Shown here: piece after piece, positions 5,601-8,400 of the stretch
Numbering within the stretch: position 1 is the first letter of the stretch
How the letters are laid out: each line of letters starts with the position of its first letter
Assembly: GCA_964621845.1 (NCBI GenBank)
Contig: CAZUOL010000002.1
Span: 1-8,400, forward strand
Length of the DNA: 8,400 nucleotides
Source of the DNA: CAYRKQ01 sp964621845
Lineage (GTDB): Bacteria > Patescibacteriota > Saccharimonadia > Saccharimonadales > UBA7683
Direction of reading: 5' to 3'
Position numbers and translations under genes: made by a program
The notes under the pieces: generated by a model
What the model was told of the DNA's origin: nothing
Seen by the model: the letters and a program-made list of their open reading frames with translations, nothing else
Databases searched by the model: none

Positions 5601-6809
5601 CTATTGTAGTTTTTTAAGGGCGGCGGCTTTTTGCGGGTCTAGCCCCTTGTTGTAATCGCTATCACTAAATTTGACGACCACATCTGGCTTGATACCCTCT
5701 TTGTTGATATTCTTGCCATTCGGCGTATACCAATGAGCCACCGTTACTTTTAATTTTCCGCCATCGTCAAGCTCAATCAACTCTTGCACACTGCCCTTGC
5801 CAAATGTTTTTTCACCGAGCAAAGTTGCAGCACCATTATCGTGTAGGGCGCCCGCTAGAATTTCACTCGCTGAGGCCGAACCACCGTTCACCAGCATGAT
5901 GGTTGGGATACCGCCAAGCGGTGGGTTTTCACCGGTACGTTGGGTTGAGGTAACCTTGCCACCAGTTTTTTCTTGTACCACTACTTTGTTATTGAGCCAT
6001 AAACCAGCAACATCAACTGAACTTGAAAGTAAGCCGCCGCCATTATTGCGAACATCAAGAACCACACCCTTCACTTGCTTTTCTTTAAATTCTGCGGCAG
6101 CTTTTTTAGCAAGCTCAGAGGTATCATCACTAAAGCGCGAGATCTTCATGTAACCAATATTACCTGGCAGAATTTTGCTCTCCACACTTGGCACAGTGAT
6201 TTCAGCGCGCACAATCTTTACCTTTTGAGCATTTCCGTTTCTGACAATACCGAGCGTCACCGTTGAGCCAGCGTCGCCACGTATCTTATTAACGGCAGCA
6301 TCGACACTCAAATTTGTAACGTCGTTGTTATCAACCGTTAAAATCTCGTCACCAGCTCGAAGGCCGGCTTTTTCTGCGGGACTACCACTTACAGGAGCAA
6401 TGACCACAAGTTTATCATTGCGCTTGCCAAGTTCAGCGCCGATACCGGTAAAGGTGCCGTTTAGGTCATCGCTGAAGCTCTTGGCATCCTTGGGGCTCAA
6501 ATACACGGTATAAGGATCGCCCGCTGCGTCAACCAGCCCTTTTAAAAGCCCTTGTTGCAATTTTGTTTGATCAAGCTCACCATCATACTTCTGCTTCAGC
6601 AAATCATAGACCTTCTCTGCTTGCGAAAAATTGAGGTTTCGGCCCAATGTGGTATTTTGCGTTCGTGCGTACGGAGCAAAAAACCAGTCACCAATAAACT
6701 GAAAACGATTCCCTGCAATAAAGGCAATCAAGATGGCGACTACCAAAAATCCGAGTGAAACACTCCGTTTTTGTTTTGCTACGGCCGCCTCACGGCTATT
6801 TTTTGGCAT
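5601..6809 (-). CDS. C-terminal processing peptidase, S41 family, membrane-anchored
   Basis: This 402-residue CtpA/Prc-type serine protease cleaves C-termini of envelope proteins, often peptidoglycan hydrolases or synthases. It has a short basic N-terminus (KQKR, 12-15), one hydrophobic anchor at about 17-33 and no cleavable-signal motif, so it is probably tethered outside the membrane. An N-terminal helical region (about 60-112) is followed by a PDZ domain (about 120-200, with GIGAEL and AGLRAGDEI). The S41 catalytic domain has VRNNGGG (253-259), NGGSASASEI with nucleophile S313, D324, and general base K338 with Q342 in FGKGSVQ. The spacings match the E. coli Prc set S430/D441/K455. The C-terminus is short, with no added peptidoglycan-binding domain. 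An extended -10 promoter predicts a leaderless start at this ATG. It is divergent from a FemXAB-like gene only 34 bases away. Confidence 0.96.
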   Translation of the reverse strand: MPKNSREAAVAKQKRSVSLGFLVVAILIAFIAGNRFQFIGDWFFAPYARTQNTTLGRNLNFSQAEKVYDLLKQKYDGELDQTKLQQGLLKGLVDAAGDPYTVYLSPKDAKSFSDDLNGTFTGIGAELGKRNDKLVVIAPVSGSPAEKAGLRAGDEILTVDNNDVTNLSVDAAVNKIRGDAGSTVTLGIVRNGNAQKVKIVRAEITVPSVESKILPGNIGYMKISRFSDDTSELAKKAAAEFKEKQVKGVVLDVRNNGGGLLSSSVDVAGLWLNNKVVVQEKTGGKVTSTQRTGENPPLGGIPTIMLVNGGSASASEILAGALHDNGAATLLGEKTFGKGSVQELIELDDGGKLKVTVAHWYTPNGKNINKEGIKPDVVVKFSDSDYNKGLDPQKAAALKKLQ

Positions 6810-6815
6810 ATAAAA

Positions 6816-6824
6816 ATTGTATCA
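6816..6824 (-). promoter_or_regulatory. Extended -10 promoter of the S41 protease, leaderless
   Basis: Minus-strand TGATACAAT combines the extended TGn element with TACAAT (6816-6821). No good -35 is visible, as often with extended -10 promoters. Six bases (TTTTAT) separate it from ATG, so the predicted start is the A at 6809. A possible opposite-strand -10, TATCAT (6820-6825), for the FemXAB-like gene overlaps it by two bases. Confidence 0.5.
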
Positions 6825-6843
6825 TGGTTATAGAAAACAGCTT

Positions 6844-7857
6844 ATGAAAAATAACTTTGCCTTCAGCCAAATCTCAGCCAACGAGTTTGATTCTCTGGCA
6901 AGAAGTCTTGCTCCGGTTAAGATACCCATTGAACAAACACCGCTGTGGGGCGCTTTTGATGAAAGCTTGCCAAACCGAACGTTTTTAGGCAGCTTCCGTT
7001 ATGATGATGGCGATCACCTTGTGGCAGTTGCCAGCGCGACGCTCTATCAACAAAAAGGTAGAGATTGGATCTGGATAAAACACGGCCCCCTATTCGCACA
7101 CGAGCCGAACACTGAAATGATTAAAAAAATGTGTTCAACCTTGAAAAAACAATTTAGCCACATACAAAATACTACCCCCCTATTCGTTCGCCTCAGCCTA
7201 CCCAATCACATCAACGAGGTAAAACAACCATTTGAACACACTATGTATGATGAGACCGTCATAATCGATCTTGAAAAGTCTGATGATGAAATATTGGCCG
7301 GCATGAGCCAAGGTGGCCGTCGTAGCCTTAGAAAAGCTCAAAAAGAGACACTCGCCGTTCATGAATATAGCGGTCAAGATGCAGTCAGCGAGTTCAAGCA
7401 GCACTGCTATGAAATATTAAAAGAAACCGCCACTCGTGATCGCTTTGGCATCCACCCTGAAAGTTTATATACCAACATGCTCGAGAAACTACCTGAAAAC
7501 GCCAAGCTCTACACTATTTCACACAAAAATTCGGTAGTTGCCTGGGCAATTACCACCGAATACGCCAATCATGCCCTCTATTATTATGGCGGCAGCAACG
7601 CAGCCGCACGAGATCTGCACGCTCCTTACCTACTTCATTGGGAGATTATGCAAAAGATGAAACAACGTGGCAATCAAAGTTATGACTTTATGGGCATCGC
7701 CGGCAGTAACTATCCGGAATTAGCCAGCGTTACCACATTCAAGCTGAAGTTTTCTAAAGAAGCAACCAAGGTTCGCCCTGCCTACGATCTTCCCTTGCAA
7801 CCGCTGAAATACCGATTCATGGCAACCGCCATCAAACTCAAACGCAAACTCCGCTAA
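6844..7857 (+). CDS. FemXAB-like peptidoglycan bridge aminoacyltransferase
   Basis: The 337-residue protein resembles FemX/MurM/FemAB enzymes, which move an amino acid from aminoacyl-tRNA to the stem peptide of lipid II or its precursor on the cytoplasmic side. Visible family features are IIDLEKSDDEILAGM followed by the basic GRRSLRKAQK (about 157-167), the YYGGSNAAARDLHAPYLLHW block (about 247-266) and YDFMGIAGS (about 280-288). These fit two tandem GNAT-like domains, and the length matches short FemX forms without the coiled-coil arm. The C-terminus is strongly basic (KLKRKLR) and may touch the membrane. I chose ATG at 6844; an in-frame TTG at 6817 would add nine residues but overlaps the promoter region. 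No Shine-Dalgarno is evident. It is divergent from the S41 protease and near a CHAP hydrolase, a cell-wall setting. The transferred amino acid cannot be told. Confidence 0.88.
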   Translation: MKNNFAFSQISANEFDSLARSLAPVKIPIEQTPLWGAFDESLPNRTFLGSFRYDDGDHLVAVASATLYQQKGRDWIWIKHGPLFAHEPNTEMIKKMCSTLKKQFSHIQNTTPLFVRLSLPNHINEVKQPFEHTMYDETVIIDLEKSDDEILAGMSQGGRRSLRKAQKETLAVHEYSGQDAVSEFKQHCYEILKETATRDRFGIHPESLYTNMLEKLPENAKLYTISHKNSVVAWAITTEYANHALYYYGGSNAAARDLHAPYLLHWEIMQKMKQRGNQSYDFMGIAGSNYPELASVTTFKLKFSKEATKVRPAYDLPLQPLKYRFMATAIKLKRKLR

Positions 7858-7884
7858 CTACATATCACCACAGACACAATTCAT

Positions 7885-8079
7885 TTATGATGGTCGAACT
7901 ATAGACCGCACTGTATCGTATGTAACACCCGCAGCAAACATTGCTACAAATGCAACATCAAGCATAAGCGGGCCAACGACCCCTGTTGAATACTCCTGTT
8001 CGCCACGACTCAACTGCGCATGACGTTCTCTTAAGAGGTTCATTCTTGAAGAAACGACACCTTCTGGCAATATTGGCAT
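7885..8079 (-). CDS. Small single-pass membrane protein, 64 residues
   Basis: ATG at 8077-8079 is set by AAGGAGGTG five bases upstream. A longer in-frame extension to 8211 would overlap the CHAP gene end and ignore this site. The N-terminal 30 residues are polar and basic (SSRMNLLRERHAQLSRGEQ). A hydrophobic span follows at about 33-53 (GVVGPLMLDVAFVAMFAAGV), then a short tail ending RSIVRPS. A bitopic membrane protein is likely. It lies 89 bases after the CHAP gene and may also have its own promoter. I recognise no family. The strong ribosome binding site makes translation likely; the function is unknown, with a guess of envelope association from its neighbours. Confidence 0.72.
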   Translation of the reverse strand: MPILPEGVVSSRMNLLRERHAQLSRGEQEYSTGVVGPLMLDVAFVAMFAAGVTYDTVRSIVRPS

Positions 8080-8082
8080 GTT

Positions 8083-8091
8083 CACCTCCTT
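8083..8091 (-). promoter_or_regulatory. Strong Shine-Dalgarno of the 64-residue membrane protein
   Basis: AAGGAGGTG on the minus strand, with GGAGG five bases before ATG, decides the start at 8079. It contrasts with the SD-less genes elsewhere in the window. Confidence 0.85.
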
Positions 8092-8103
8092 CAGCATTAG
8101 CTT

Positions 8104-8133
8104 ACCATAGCCCTCTTTTACATAAAAGATCAA
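8104..8133 (-). promoter_or_regulatory. Possible promoter of the 64-residue gene
   Basis: Minus-strand TTGATC (8128-8133), an 18-base spacer and TATGGT (8104-8109) predict a start near 8097. That gives an 18-base leader holding the Shine-Dalgarno. The -10 is weak (four of six), so readthrough from the CHAP gene is an alternative. Confidence 0.35.
8114..8129. repeat. 16-base palindrome TCTTTTACATAAAAGA
   Basis: Seven-base arms around a central CA lie within the spacer of the possible promoter and touch its -35. The two-base centre is too tight for an RNA hairpin of this length, so a DNA-binding protein site is more likely than a terminator. It is AT-rich, so chance cannot be excluded. Confidence 0.35.
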
Positions 8134-8168
8134 GTCACAGGCCATCCAAACAGACGCTATTCTGGCAA

Positions 8169-8400
8169 TTACTTGAAATGAATGAACTGAAGGCCGCTGG
8201 CCGAACCCCACATCTCACAATACTCGCCTGCTAATCCATAGTTGTATTGGCTCACATACACCTGCCCACCGCTGACCGCCTCCACATACCTTGCATGTCC
8301 GTAATACCCCGCCATAGAAATTGCTACATCACCTACTTTGGGCGTACTATTTACCGAAATACCCGCCGCCCGAGCGTTACCTGGCCATTGGTTGGCATTA
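8169..8400 (-). CDS. CHAP-domain peptidoglycan hydrolase, C-terminal end (partial)
   Basis: The last 76 codons of a minus-strand gene end at TAA 8169-8171, and the rest lies beyond the right edge. The sequence fits the second half of a CHAP (cysteine, histidine-dependent amidohydrolase/peptidase) domain: NANQWPGNARAAGISVNS, then PKVGDVAIS, then YYGHARYVEAV with the likely catalytic His codon at 8295-8297, then VYVSQYNYG supplying the usual Asn. It ends FIHFK, the typical close of the domain, with nothing after it, so CHAP is C-terminal. The catalytic Cys is expected outside the window. Such proteins cut peptidoglycan stem peptides or the amide bond and are usually secreted. Its neighbours, a FemXAB-like transferase and a CtpA-type protease that may process hydrolases, fit a wall-remodelling role. 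Confidence 0.85.
   Translation of the reverse strand, partial: NANQWPGNARAAGISVNSTPKVGDVAISMAGYYGHARYVEAVSGGQVYVSQYNYGLAGEYCEMWGSASGLQFIHFK

Noticed and set aside
6817..6843. TTG start adding nine residues to the FemXAB-like protein
   Set aside because: It overlaps the divergent promoter elements, has no ribosome binding site, and the added residues match nothing in the family; ATG at 6844 is preferred.
8080..8211. Long form of the small membrane protein starting at 8211
   Set aside because: It would run through the CHAP gene end and the promoter-like region; AAGGAGGTG before ATG 8079 clearly marks the start.
1..8400. CRISPR array, tRNA, rRNA, transposase or attachment site
   Set aside because: No spaced direct repeats, cloverleaf, rRNA-like segment, transposase motif or flanking target duplications were found on reading both strands.

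Overview
The window reads as a gene-dense chromosomal segment of a small-genome bacterium, most likely a Candidatus Saccharibacteria (TM7) or related Patescibacteria member. This is inferred from the gene mix: a stand-alone receiver protein, a CHAP hydrolase with a Saccharibacteria-like sequence, a FemXAB-type transferase, a ParB-like 'GDSHR' protein and several unrecognised short proteins. Gaps are very short. TGA is used as a stop codon (4222-4224, 5595-5597), so the UGA-glycine code of Gracilibacteria/Absconditabacteria does not apply. No tRNA, rRNA, CRISPR array or insertion sequence was seen, and no stretch over 300 bases lacks a gene.

Layout. 1-845 (minus): 5' part of a gene with a ParB/SerK-like motif, running off the left edge, with a near-consensus promoter at 871-899. 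913-3276 (minus): a pyrG-led group, made of a possible 48-residue leader ORF (3130-3276), CTP synthase pyrG (1536-3146), a single-domain response regulator (1141-1521) and a small membrane protein (913-1134). The regulator also seems to have its own promoter across the pyrG stop. 3368-5597: three accessory genes, namely a zinc deaminase of the CDA/TadA fold (plus), an unrecognised 250-residue protein (minus, convergent) and an unrecognised 187-residue protein (plus). The last two diverge from overlapping promoters. 5601-8400: an envelope block with a CtpA-type S41 protease (minus), a divergent FemXAB-like peptidoglycan bridge transferase (plus), a 64-residue membrane protein (minus) and the 3' end of a CHAP-domain hydrolase (minus) running off the right edge.

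Two signals stand out. First, at least three genes (response regulator, 187-residue protein, S41 protease) have a -10 hexamer ending exactly six bases before ATG, which places the predicted transcription start on the A of ATG. The deaminase GTG is within about a base of the same layout. These genes lack a Shine-Dalgarno sequence, whereas pyrG, its leader ORF and the 64-residue protein have strong ones. The segment therefore appears to mix leaderless and SD-led genes. Second, the pyrG leader carries a well-initiated short ORF that reads through a hairpin with a U-run and overlaps the pyrG start, which looks like an attenuation or translational-coupling device.

Functionally, pyrG supplies CTP and the response regulator takes phosphosignals from an unseen kinase. 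The right-hand block handles peptidoglycan: a cross-bridge amino-acyl transferase, a processing protease and a cell-wall hydrolase. The middle three genes have no assigned joint role.
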